This document shows, piece by piece, positions 49,369 to 59,104 of a stretch of 64,000 bases of DNA. Location: positions 14,987,502-15,051,501 of the forward strand of contig CM067570.1 of assembly GCA_034336665.1 (NCBI GenBank), written 5' to 3'. The first letter of the stretch is position 1, and the number at the start of each line of letters is the position of its first letter. Source of the stretch: Luscinia megarhynchos. Taxonomy: Eukaryota > Chordata > Aves > Passeriformes > Turdidae. The notes below the pieces were generated by a model. It was not told the origin of the DNA, made no database searches, and worked only from the letters and a program-made list of their open reading frames with translations. The translations under genes and the position numbers were made by a program.

Positions 49369-52300
49369 GTAAGTGTGTGCCAACCAGTTCCCTGCCAGCG
49401 TGTTCCCTGCTTGGCACACCTCACCCTGACCATGCCAGATCCCTTCTTGCACCCAAGTAATGGGGACTGGGGGGTGCCACTGTCAGGGGTGCTCCAGAGA
49501 ATCCCTGTGCCAACCCTGCCACTGCTGCCTGCTCCCATCTCACTGCCAGCCCCTGGGAATGGGCAGTGCCCAGGAGGTGGCCGTGCTTCTTGCTCCCCCT
49601 GCTCCCTTCCTTCATCCCAGGGCAAGTTCCTCTTTCTCCTTGAAGAAAAGGAGGCTTGGTGGGGGATCTTATCACTCTCTACAACTATCTGAAATGAGAT
49701 TTTAGCCAGGAGGGAGTCAGTCTCTTCTCCTCTAACAAGGGTTAGGACAAGAGGAAATGGCCCCAAGTTGTGCCAGGAGAGGTTTGGATTGGATAATAGG
49801 AAAAATTTCTTCATGGAAATGTTTACCAAGCATTGGAACAGACCAGCCAGGGAAGTAGTGGAGTCACCACCCATGGAGGTATTTAAAAGACGTGTAGATG
49901 TGGCATTTGGGTACATGGTTTAATGGTGGATTTGGAAGTGCTGGGTTAATAACTGAACTCAATCTTGGAGGTCTTTTCCAACTTAGATTCTACGATTCTA
50001 TGATTTTATCCGCCATCAGAAATCCCTGAGGCCAGGAGTTGTGAGGCAGTGGGGAAAGGGTAGGATGAGAGAGGGTGCCATGCCAGCCCAGCCCTGCCAT
50101 CCTGCAGAGACCGTGGCCGAGCTGAAATGCAGCTACCAGGAGAAGAACCTGCCGGTGACAGACGGGAGCCGAGAGCTGCACAGCCTCTGTGCCCAGCTAG
50201 AGTTCCTCCTCCAGGTACTGCTGCTCCTCCATCTCTGCTGCTCCCTGCCTCGTTTCCCCTTAGGCACAGCTGAGAGCAGAAGGGAACTTATGTTATTCAT
50301 TCAGGGGATGGAATAACCCATCCAGCATTGTCTGGCCCTGGGTATCCCCAGCCACCTGGACCAGGCTGTCCCTTGTCCACATGTGCAATTGTAATTACAT
50401 GTGCTGCAAAAGGGAAACTGAGGTATGGAGCCAGTGAAGAGAGGAACTCCTGGACCAGCCCTGCTGGGGGAGGTGGCTGGATTCCAGCCCCGCAGGGGAC
50501 AGGTTGGGGGGAACAGGGGACACCTCCAAAAAAGAAAGTCCAAGCTTGTACCTCTGCCAGTTTGACCTCAAGGAGAAGAGGAGCTTCTTCGGGCAGCGCA
50601 AGGACTATTGGGACTTCTTGTGCCAGGGCTTAGCACGGTGCCGGCAGGAGCATGAAGGCATTCACTTCGTCACCTCCCTGGACAAGGTGGGCATGGAGTG
50701 GAGGGATACCCAGGGATTTGTACACACACATGGGCTTTTGCTTGCTCGTGGATGCACATGCAACTGTGCACAGGCACACACTCGCTTGGGCACCAGCATT
50801 CACCCAGTGGTGCTACAAACAGTTTTGTCCCCTGTGGGATCCCCACTGCACCCCAGCCCTAGCCCTGGGGATGCTCTTTCCCCCTGCATGGGCTGGGAGG
50901 GAGGTGTGGGGGGCAGACTGGAGTGACAGGGATTGAATACCCCCTCTCCCCCACAGCTGAAGACCGCTGTGGGCAGGGGCCGAGCCTTTCTGCGGTACTG
51001 CCTGGTGCACCAGCAGCTGGCAGAGTCCCTGCAGCTCTGCCTCCTCGACCCTGAGAGCCTCTGGTGAGAGCAGGGGCACAGTGAGGGGATGCTGGTGGTG
51101 GTGGGGGACATGGCCAGGGTGGGCAGTGCCCTGCAGCACCCAGTCAGCAGGGGTGCTGCAGGCATGTGTACCTGTCCAGGGCACAGAGGGATGCATGAGC
51201 CTGCTATCTGGTTGCAGTGAGTGGTACTACGCCCGTAGCCCCTTCCTGAGCCCCAGACGGCGAGCTGAGATCCTGGGTAGCCTCTACGAGCTGGACTGTG
51301 TCACCTTCCACCTAACCCTGCACAGAGATGACCTGGACACCGCCTGGCCCATGTTCTCTGAGTGAGCTGGGGGACCCTGGGGGCACCAGGGGCATTGGCA
51401 GCACTGGGGGTGTCAAGGGCATCAGAGGCACCTGGGGCGTAGCATTGCAGAGAAGCATGTGTGCATTGCCCTGCTGCCCTAGACCCCACACAGCACTCCA
51501 GATGTGCCAGCTCTCTGTATGTGGCCCCAGGAGGGCACAGTCATTGGCACCAGCATGCACACCCTGCCTGTGCCTGCAAACATGCCACATGCATGTGTAC
51601 ACACACACAGAGCCATCCCCTACAAAGTATCCCTGCTGCAACACCGTGACACTGTGACATCTGACACACAGGGACACATGTATGTGCTTGCACACCCTTG
51701 CCCTGGGCACACTTGTGGGGGGCACTCATGGATGCAGCTTTCCAGCACACTCACATCTGCTCTGCTGCTCACACGCACATGTGCCTGGACTGCCACAAGC
51801 ACACATGCTTGGGTTGATGGGTGCCACATGTCCTGTGGATGCTCAAGCTGGTGGCACCAACATCCCTGATCCTCTGCCCTGCTGCCCCCTAAATTCCTAA
51901 AGGCTGGTTGTGCCCTGGGAGCCTAAATGGAGGGTAGTGATGCCCTGTTCACCTTGGGGGTGACCGGGTAGTCCTGAGCCCTGTATCCTCTCTAGGCCAC
52001 TGGTACGGCCCAGCCCAGTGATCAGGAGCAGCCCAGCAAAGTCAGCCCTGCAGACAGACAGTGTTGGCACTGCAGCGCATGGATGGTCCGATGGCATTGG
52101 CCATCCCACTGTGGCACTCCATGGGCCACCAGCCCATCCGTGCCCACCCACTTTGGCTGCCCTGCAGGCAGGGAGTCTGGAAATGGAAGATATAGCGGGA
52201 GATGTAGAGGATGGGAAAGTGAAGAAGGACATGGAAGAGGAGGATGAAGAGGGGGTGGAGAAGGATGACAGTGAGGATACAAAGGAGGTGAAGGTGGAGG

Positions 52301-54415
52301 ATGTGGAAGTGGACGTGGAGAAGGAGGTGGAGGAGGATTTGGAAGAGAAGGGTGAAGAGTTGGAGGAAGATGAGAAGGAGATGAAGGATGTGCATGTACA
52401 GGAACTGGAGGACATACATGGCACTGGCAATGCAGCCCAGCCTGATGGTGCTGGAGAGCCTGGCATGTCCCCACTGCCCGCTGGCACAAGGTGCATGCTG
52501 GGGTCCCTGTCGCGGGTGCCCAGGCAGCCGGGTGGGACAGAGGAATTCCCTGCAGGCACTGGTGTCCCAGCTGAGGGCCGAGCTGGCTCAGCGTGAGGCG
52601 GCAGCACAGGCGCTGGCGGTGCGGCTGGCACGGGCAGAACGGCAGCACCAGCGGCAGGAGAGGGACAGTGCCCGGCGAGCCCAGCTGTGGGCACGAGAGG
52701 CTGAGGCACTGCGGGAAACCAACACCTTCCTGCAGCGGGCACTGGAGGCAGCGGGGGAGCCGGGGGCACTGGCACGGGCACAGGAAGAGGCACAGCGCTG
52801 GCAAGAGGTGGCCGAGGAGCGCGGAGCCCGGCTGGCCAGGGCGCTGGCAGAGGCGGCGGCGCTGAGCTCGCGCCTGCAGGAATGCCAGGAAGCCACGGCG
52901 GCGGCAGGACGGACGGACGGGCCGAAGGATGCTGGTACCTCAAATGAGGTGGCTGCCGTGGAGAAGGTGCTGCGGCAGGCACTGGAGCTCGCCCGTGGTC
53001 CCCAGGAGCCCCCACCATCCCCCCTGGCAGAAGGGGACCCCAGCACCGTCACCAGCATGGCCATGGTATGGGCAAGTCCAAGGGGATCTCGCGGTGGGGT
53101 GGGGGTTTGGGGTGCAGGATTGAGCCCCCACTCTCCCCCAGCGCTTGGCCAGCCTGGCTGCCACAGCACAGGAGGAGACCTGGCAGAGCCGGCAGCAGCT
53201 CCAGGCACAGAGACAGGAGATGGCACAGCTGCAGGAGGAGCTCAGCAGGTTGGGCAGGGACCCCTACTTCCACCACCCACCACCCCACAGTGGGACCTCC
53301 TGTCTCCACCTGCCACAAGGTTTCCCCTGGGACCCCCAAGGATGTCCTGCTTGGACACAGCCGAACAGCAGCTGGGGATTGGCAGGGGGAGGACTGGAGG
53401 GAGGGGTCAACTTGGGACTGATAGGTAGGTGGAGGGGTAGGTGGGCAGAGTTGGAGTGGTTTGGCGTTACTAGAGAAAGGGAGGGAAGGAGGGATCAGTT
53501 TAGGATGAATGGATGGAAATGGGACGCGTGGACAGAGAGACACATGGATGAATTTGGGATGAGTAGGTGGGTGGGTGGGCAGAAGGCCAGGGGCATGGAT
53601 GTGGAGAAGCATGGATGAACAGTGAGGAAACGGATGGCAAAGTGGCTGTGAGGATGGGGAGAGAGTTTGAGGATGGATGGGCAACAGCAGGGAGAAAAGG
53701 GAGGGAGGGAGGGAGGGAAGGAAGGAGGGAGGGAGCAGGGAGAGAGGGAGGGAAGAACCAGCGGCGGGAGGTTTATCCGCATGCATGGGGGGATGGAGAG
53801 ACGAGCAGCTGAGAGGCAGGGGACCATGTCGCCGCCGCCCCCCAGGGCCCGTCAGGACGGTGAGCGCTGGGCATGGGCGCTGCAGCGGGCGCAGCGGGAA
53901 GCCCTGGAGCGGGAGGCGACGCGCGGCGCCGAGCAGGCACGGCAGCAGGAGCTCATCCGCGACATGAAGGAGCGGCTGCTGGAGCTGCTGCGGTAAGAGC
54001 CACGGGAAACCCGCGCAAGGGCAAGGGAACCCAAACCCCTTTGCCCAGAGGAGGGCACCAGAGCCCCGGCAAATCCAGGGCTGACCTCTACCCTCCCGCA
54101 GGGAGAAGGATGCCCTGTGGCAGAAGACAGAAGGCATTGACACCCCGATGCCCAGCCCGGTGCCCCGCGACCCAGGACTGTGTGCCCGCTGCCACAAGGA
54201 TTTCCGCCTCCTCTCCCGGCGGTACAACTGCAGGTGGGCTATGGGGGGAATGGGGGGTGCCACTGGCACGGTGCAGGGACGGCTCAGCTCTCACCTCCTG
54301 CTCTCTCAGCAGGCTGTGCCAGGGCAAGGTGTGCCACACGTGCTCCGTGGACATGGGCAAGCACGGCCGCTGCTGTCTGATTTGCTACCAGCAAAGGCAA
54401 CTGCAGGCTACGTGA
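49323..54415 (+). CDS. RUFY4: RUFY4 (RUN and FYVE domain-containing 4), spliced
   Basis: RUFY4 acts on late endosomes, lysosomes and autophagosomes in dendritic cells, where its RUN domain binds small GTPases (Rab7 and Arl8b are reported partners) and its FYVE finger binds endosomal membrane. Coding exons: 49323-49368, 50108-50214, 50561-50686, 50957-51063, 51218-51361, 51996-52447, 52524-53065, 53142-53248, 53846-53992, 54102-54233, 54313-54415. They add to 2,013 nt, i.e. 670 codons plus stop, against about 571 residues recalled for human. The excess lies in an acidic linker and a long Ala/Gln/Glu/Arg-rich coiled coil. Identity also rests on position between TNS1 and CXCR. The junction 52447/52524 is the least certain. 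Confidence 0.9.
49369..50107. other. RUFY4 intron with CR1 insertion
   Basis: About half of this intron is the CR1 LINE end at 49,641-50,008. Confidence 0.75.
49641..50008 (+). mobile_element. CR1 LINE, 5'-truncated 3' end
   Basis: Matches the end of bird CR1 elements: GGGGATCTTATCA near 49,662, GGACAAGAGGAAATGG, CATTGGAACAGAC, TAGTGGAGTCACC, GGAGGTCTTTTCCAACTTAG, and the terminal repeats GATTCTACGATTCTATGATT. It is truncated at its 5' side as usual and carries no intact reverse-transcriptase frame. Confidence 0.92.
50108..50214 (+). CDS. RUFY4: RUFY4 exon, start of RUN domain
   Basis: Acceptor CTGCAG, donor CCAG|GTACTG. Encodes TVAELKCSYQEKNLPVTDGS, then RELHSLCAQLEFLLQ, the first helices of the RUN domain. 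Confidence 0.93.
50561..50686 (+). CDS. RUFY4: RUFY4 exon, RUN domain
   Basis: 42 codons: FDLKEKRSFFGQRKDYWDFL, then CQGLARCRQEHEGIHFVTSL and DK, donor AAG|GTGGGC. Typical RUN residues DYWDF and the run-up to the GRGRAxLR helix of the next exon. Confidence 0.94.
50957..51063 (+). CDS. RUFY4: RUFY4 exon, RUN domain
   Basis: Encodes LKTAVGRGRAFLRYCLVHQQ, then LAESLQLCLLDPESL, donor CTCTG|GTGAGA. The GRGRAFLRYCLVHQQLAE stretch is the RUN signature of the RUFY family (GKGRAWLR... in RUFY1-3). Confidence 0.94.
51218..51361 (+). CDS. RUFY4: RUFY4 exon, end of RUN domain
   Basis: Acceptor TTGCAG, donor TCTGA|GTGAGC. Encodes CEWYYARSPFLSPRRRAEIL, then GSLYELDCVTFHLTLHRDDL and DTAWPMFSE. Confidence 0.93.
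51362..51995. other. RUFY4 intron
   Basis: Has CA/TG-rich patches (about 51,560-51,800); no other feature. Confidence 0.5.
51996..52447 (+). CDS. RUFY4: RUFY4 exon, acidic low-complexity linker
   Basis: Opens after CTCTAG with a split Glu codon. A neutral segment (HGWSDGIGHPTVALHGPP) is followed by about 80 residues dominated by Glu, Asp, Lys and Val (such as EDVEVDVEKEVEEDLEEKGE), written by imperfect GTGGAGGATGTGGAAGTG-type purine repeats. No fold expected. The 3' boundary is inferred: the coiled coil that follows is in the next frame, and a GATG|GTGCTG donor at 52,447 with the acceptor at 52,523 gives a 76-nt intron that restores it. Confidence 0.7.
52524..53065 (+). CDS. RUFY4: RUFY4 exon, coiled coil
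   Basis: Acceptor CCCAG, donor ATG|GTATGG. Encodes SRVGQRNSLQALVSQLRAEL, then heptad-like AQREAAAQALAVRLARAERQ and more, with Leu/Ala at core positions and Arg/Glu/Gln outside: a dimerising coiled coil. Third positions are very G/C-rich. Confidence 0.88.
53142..53248 (+). CDS. RUFY4: RUFY4 exon, coiled coil
   Basis: Acceptor CCCCAG, donor AGCAG|GTTGGG. Encodes RLASLAATAQEETWQSRQQL, then QAQRQEMAQLQEELS. Confidence 0.9.
53249..53845. other. RUFY4 intron with GGGA repeat
   Basis: Contains ATGGATG-rich diverged repeats (about 53,500-53,640) and a (GGGA)n purine tract at about 53,690-53,758. Confidence 0.7.
53690..53758 (+). repeat. (GGGA/GGAA)n purine tract
   Basis: Tandem GGGAGGGAGGGA with GGAA variants; potential G-quadruplex or triplex former in a RUFY4 intron. 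Confidence 0.9.
53846..53992 (+). CDS. RUFY4: RUFY4 exon, coiled coil
   Basis: Acceptor CCCCAG, donor CTGCG|GTAAGA. Encodes ARQDGERWAWALQRAQREAL, then EREATRGAEQARQQELIRDM and KERLLELL; the last coil segment before the zinc finger. Confidence 0.92.
54102..54233 (+). CDS. RUFY4: RUFY4 exon, first half of FYVE finger
   Basis: Encodes REKDALWQKTEGIDTPMPSP, then VPRDPGLCARCHKDFRLLSR and RYNC. It holds the first CxxC pair and the basic patch SRRYNCR, where classic FYVE domains have R(R/K)HHCR. No WxxD motif precedes it. Confidence 0.92.
54313..54415 (+). CDS. RUFY4: RUFY4 last coding exon, second half of FYVE finger
   Basis: Opens after a CAGCAG tandem acceptor; the second AG is chosen because it keeps the CRLC spacing. 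Encodes LCQGKVCHTCSVDMGKHGRC then CLICYQQRQLQAT and stops at TGA (54,413-54,415). All eight zinc-binding Cys of the FYVE fold are present; RVC is changed to RCC. The TGA overlaps a consensus donor (GTGAGT), so an alternative 3' end is possible. Confidence 0.88.
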
Positions 54416-55669
54416 GTGGGGACAGCAGCCCTGGCACCGTGTCTGGGACACCTCCTGCCCTGGCTGCCTCCTCTTGGACTTACTGGGTACCCAGGTGTCT
54501 GGGCCCTGCATGCAGGTCCTGCTGCCCAACTGCTCCTGCTGTTTTGGGTTTGACATGTGTCTTTCCTGCGGCTGGTCCACAAAGAGGAAAAATACTCATT
54601 TCTGCTACCCCTGTGGCTCCCGTGTCATCTATCAGGCACTGACAGATTAACACTCAGGTTGGGTGCAGGGTGGGGAATGCTGGGGCAGGTGTTCAAGTCC
54701 TCCTGGGGAGAAACCATCCTCAAAAAGGGTGTCCCAGCTGCAGCCAGGGTGAGCGGCTGCCTGCACCATCCCACAGTGGGGAGAATAGACAGCTCTTGGT
54801 CAATAGCTCTGGCTTCCTACCACACTGTGAGGAGCCACTTGAGCAAGAGGTTTCTCAGATGCAAAGGTGATGGGCTGTCCTTGCTCAGCACCCTCACTGA
54901 CTCTGCTCTGCCTCAAGTCCCCAGGGTTCCCACCTGGTTGCTGAGGACCCCCATACCCACCCATGAGCCAGCACATGGGTGATAGCCACTGATGTCCCCA
55001 TGGTTATGGACCCCTAGGAACCTGAATCAAGGTCGATGGAGGAGCAGTGTGGGACTCCAGTGGAGAGATGCATAGGTGTGCCAGGGCAGGCATCCTGAGG
55101 CCTGGCACACAGAGTGACAGGAGAGTCCCCAGCAGAGTCACAGTCCCTTCTTCAGCTCCTCAACCCCAGTCAAGTGTCAGCCCCAATTGCCCAAGCCAGG
55201 GCGGAAACATCCCGGTTGTGTAAGGCACAGGTTCCCAGCCCTTTGCACAACAATGTCTTGACACCATGGCTGGGAGGGGAGCAGGGGGTGCCTGAGATGC
55301 TGGCACCCTTCAGGCACGGATCACGGGGCTGGCTCAGTGTGAGGGGGTGCTCAGAGATCTTTCGGTGATTTGCTCTGCTGGGGTTGACATTGGAGTTGGG
55401 AAGGGAAAGACTTTGTCCCCAGGTGGGATAGACTCTACATAGAGACCTCTGTACCATTGAAATGCCAGAACCTGTCTGGCAAGCTGTAGGAAGCAAAACC
55501 TGGGCTTGGGTTCCCGGGGAAGCGCAGAATGCCAAACCCTGTCCTGGAAGAAGGGTTACCCACACTCTGACAGGCTCAGGAGACACCACTGTTTTGGCAT
55601 TGTCCCCAGAGAGGTGCCCTGCCCCTGTCCTGCCATTCCCTTCCCGTGGCAAAGAGGAGCCAGACATGG
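54416..55669. other. RUFY4 3' flank and intergenic sequence
   Basis: Convergent end between RUFY4 and CXCR. I saw no AATAAA on the plus strand. A Cys-rich open frame ending at 54,650 is discussed in findings. No transposon recognised. Confidence 0.45.
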
Positions 55670-55689
55670 GTGACCAACCCACCAACTCC

Positions 55690-55695
55690 TTTATT
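55690..55695 (-). terminator. CXCR1: Poly(A) signal of the CXCR gene
   Basis: AATAAA on the minus strand, 295 bp beyond the stop codon of the chemokine receptor; cleavage is expected near 55,670, giving a 3' UTR of about 320 nt. Confidence 0.75.
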
Positions 55696-55989
55696 GCTGG
55701 ATGGTCATCAGGTAAAAACACCATCCCCACAGCAGGCTCACAGAATCCCCAGGGTCACAGGCTTTGTCCCGAAGACAGGGGAGGGTGGACACTCAACATC
55801 ACTCCCCGGGTAATGAGATTCTACCATCTTGCCACCCAAGCCCCTTCCAGTTGGGGTCCAGCATCCAGCGGTGGCTCTGCCCATCCCCATGGCATCACCA
55901 CCCACGTTCCAGGGGGCTGGAGGAGGATGCTGAGGTGTGTGGGGTGCTGGAACCTGCTGGTACCCACAAGGGCTGGGTCCCAGAGGGGC

Positions 55990-57066
55990 TCAGAGGGTGG
56001 TGGATGTATTGCCAGAGGTGGAGGCATAGGAGGCGCGGCCATAGCGGGCAACAGCATCCTTGCTGATCAGCCCACGCTGCGCCAGGATCTTGAGGAAGCT
56101 GTTGCGAAACTTTTGACCGATGAAGGCGTAGATGATAGGGTTGATGCAGCTGTGGGCAAAGCCCAGGACCTGCGTGACAGAGAGGGCTGTGTCGATGCGG
56201 TTCCTCCTCTCACAGGTCTCGGCAATGGCCCGTGTCCTCATGAGGGTGTCGCTCACCAGCGTGATGTTGTAGGGCAGCCAGCAGATGAGGAAGACCAGCA
56301 CCACAGCAAAGATGACCTTCATGGCCCGCTGCTTCTGAGCATTCTTGGTCTGCAGGAGGGTGTGGATGGTGACGCCATAGCAGAAGAACATCACCAGGAG
56401 GGGCAAGACAAAGCCGAATGTCTGCGGCAGGATCCGCAGCACCACCCGCCACTTGGTCGTGTCCTCGCCGCTGATGCGCTCGTAGCACACGGTGCCGTTG
56501 TTGGGTGAGCGGAAAGCCTCACGGAACAGCAGCACAGGCAGGGAGAGCAGCACGGAGAACACCCAGATGCCCAAGCAGACAAACTTCACCCAGTGCCTCT
56601 TCTCGGTGGCAGCCCGTGTGGCGTACACAATGGCCAGGTAGCGGTCCACGCTAATGCAGGCCAGCAGAAGGATGCCGCTGTAGAAGTTGGCTTCCTGCAG
56701 CACGGAGATGGCTTTGCACATCACAGTGCCAAAGACCCACTCGTGGGCTCGGTAGGCTGCCCAAAGAGGCAGGCTCAAAGCGAAGAGCAGGTCTGCCACA
56801 GCCAGGTTGAGCAGGTAGACGTCGGTGACGGAGCGACTCGTGTGGCTGGAGGTCACCACCAGCACCACCAGCCCATTCCCCACCACGCTGAGGATGAAGA
56901 CCAGGCAGTAGATCACCACCACCAGGTACTTGTTGAGGGCAGAGCTTTCAGGCCGGCATGGAGAGGATAAGTCAGCAGTGTCAGGCATGGCTGTGCTGTA
57001 GTCATAGGTGTAGTTGTAAAGGTAGAAGATGTTGGAGAAATCCCCACTGTAAGACAAGGACTCCAT
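55990..57066 (-). CDS. CXCR1: Interleukin-8-type chemokine receptor (CXCR1/CXCR2)
   Basis: A class A G-protein-coupled receptor of 358 residues for ELR-type CXC chemokines, mediating heterophil and monocyte chemotaxis through Gi. The N-terminus is rich in Tyr and acid residues with an N-glycosylation site (NYT, residue 18) and a Cys at 37, followed by seven membrane segments, GNGLVVLVV in TM1, [20 protein letters not shown] in TM2, DRYLAIV after TM3, ICWLPYN in TM6 and [12 protein letters not shown] in TM7. The tail ends GNTSTTL, a PDZ-type end as in human CXCR2. The start is the Met at 57,066 because an acceptor (CCACAG, 57,077-57,072) sits 5 nt upstream; the open frame extends six codons further only through intron sequence. 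Opposite orientation to RUFY4 and adjacency to ARPC2 are as for human CXCR1. Paralogue naming is uncertain. Confidence 0.95.
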   Translation of the reverse strand: MESLSYSGDFSNIFYLYNYTYDYSTAMPDTADLSSPCRPESSALNKYLVVVIYCLVFILSVVGNGLVVLVVTSSHTSRSVTDVYLLNLAVADLLFALSLPLWAAYRAHEWVFGTVMCKAISVLQEANFYSGILLLACISVDRYLAIVYATRAATEKRHWVKFVCLGIWVFSVLLSLPVLLFREAFRSPNNGTVCYERISGEDTTKWRVVLRILPQTFGFVLPLLVMFFCYGVTIHTLLQTKNAQKQRAMKVIFAVVLVFLICWLPYNITLVSDTLMRTRAIAETCERRNRIDTALSVTQVLGFAHSCINPIIYAFIGQKFRNSFLKILAQRGLISKDAVARYGRASYASTSGNTSTTL

Positions 57067-57071
57067 TTTGC

Positions 57072-59104
57072 CTGTGGAGCACAAAACAGCAAGAGTGTGG
57101 GGTGGCAGTGTTGTGGACCAGTGGTGACAGCATCTCTAAGTCCTCTGGCATTTCCAGCATCCCCCTGGTCCCCTCCCAGCCAGTGGGCAGCTGTCCTTCA
57201 TCGCTCCACTGCGCCAGGCAATGGTCAGTGCTGCAGGTAGACACTGTCCCTCACATGCCCCCATGTAAAATACCCCTTGAATGCCTCAGTCTCCTGCATT
57301 TCACCCCAGTCCTGTCCCTTTCCTGGGTTAGAAGGGGTTCCCCCATAAACTGATCACCTCTTCTCAGTTTGGGAAACTTCCCCATCAATGTGGCATCACA
57401 TCCCTCCAGGAGACATCTGTCTCCTCCAGAAATGCTGGGCTCCCCTGCTTACTGTGGGTCCTTCAGAAGTCTCACAGCTCTTTGGGCATCTCAGAGCCCC
57501 TCAAGCACCTCCAAAGTTCTCCAAGTATCCCTGTATCCCTCCAGTCTCTCCACCCCCTCAAGCATTACTGCTGTGATGCCTGGAATAGAGCTGCCTCTCC
57601 TGCCACCTCAGCCAGTGGCAAGGCTGTGGTCACAGTGTCTGGGGCAGGCAGCACTCAAGAAGATCTGAAGGTGTTTGTGTGTCCTTCTTCCACCTCCTGG
57701 TCTTGCTCCTGCAGGAGTGGTTTCAAGCCCCGGACGGAAAAACATGTCACAGTTTGCAGGCAGCTTTGGAAATGTTACGCCTCTGGTTTTCCTGTTGCTC
57801 AGCTGGGCACTGCTGTGTCCCCTGTGCTTGGCCTCAATGGGGAAATCACAGGTGACAGTTACTTTTCCTGTCTCCTCACACATATAAGATGGTGAAGATT
57901 GCTCTGTTCCTGCCTTCCCACAGACCACTGCCTTTCAGTCTTCTCCAGAATGGATCTGGACTCTTGTTTTGCTCCAATTTGCCCTCTGTCCCATTTCTGA
58001 GCCCCCAACCCCTCCAGGGCTTAGAGATGCCAGGACTGCTTGGCATGCTGAATCTCCCCAGTGCTGGGGGCCCCCAGCTCTGAGCTGGCCCAGTTTGAAC
58101 CCAAACCATCCCTGCAAACAACTTTCCCCTTTTGCCTGATGTGAATTCCCTGCTGCAGCTGGGCTGGTGCTGCTGCCCAGAAAAATCTCTCCCTGGCTCT
58201 GCTGTATCCTCTCTTGCAGTGATCCAGGGATGGAAATCCTGGATGGTGATCCCAGGGTAGTGATGCTGGGATGCTGAGGCATCAGCATCCCGGAGGACAA
58301 CAACCAGGGATGCTGCCAGTGCTGATGGGGAAATGTCCTCCCAAGTGGAGCTGCCACGGGCATGGGCAGAGCCTGATGCCAGTGCTTCCCCTCCATCTAT
58401 TTCTGGCTGCTGCTTTCTGCCTCCCCGCTCCAAATTTCTGGTGGTTCCTCTAGAACTGGGTATTCCCCGGGCGTACCACGAACAGATACCCCACAGCTGG
58501 CCCAGATGGGGGGAACAAGCAGCACTCCATTTCCCCTCCTGACTCTGGAAGAGCTGGGGGACAATGGGGTTGTCCTGGAGCTCTCAGTGGGGAGGAAAGA
58601 GGGACATGCCATGGGGAAGGACCCTCCCAGCTCATCACTGTGCAAGGAAATGGGAGCAGGCACTTTTTCCCTGCAGCACCCAAGGCTGATGTCCCTGGGG
58701 GCTATGGAGGGTTGGCACCCCAGATGAGCCCGCAGCACAGCCTTGGGTGCTCCCACCCACCACCTCCCTCCACCCTTGCACCAAGCAGCATCTTGGGCAG
58801 CTGGAGCAACCCATCCCAGCCCCCAGCTTTCTCCATATGTCACGGGGCTCAGATGGGTGTTATGGGGATGTCAACACCCAAGGAAAGTCACAATCTGCCG
58901 TGGCACACCCCATGGACTCACTGCTTGCTGCTGTCGCCGTCCCCTCAAACGTGGGGTCTTCTCCTGATCCCAAGGTGTTTCTCACTGGGAAGCACACAGG
59001 CACGGGTTTAAATCCAGATGTCACCCCCAAAGGGCTCCGGTACAACGTGAGGGATGCAGGGCAGCCCCAGACCCAGATGTCTCACCAGCAGGAGGATCCC
59101 TCAC
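57072..59104. other. CXCR 5' UTR intron (predicted)
   Basis: About 2 kb between the coding-exon acceptor and the predicted first-exon donor. No repeat or other gene recognised. Confidence 0.5.

Noticed and set aside
52491..52523. 33-nt intron in RUFY4 (AAG|GTGC...CCCAG)
   Set aside because: Far below the minimum length for vertebrate introns and does not correct the frame, since 33 is a multiple of three.
57067..57084. Upstream Met (MCSTGK...) as CXCR start
   Set aside because: These codons lie across the splice acceptor of the coding exon; the Met at 57,066 is the first within the exon.
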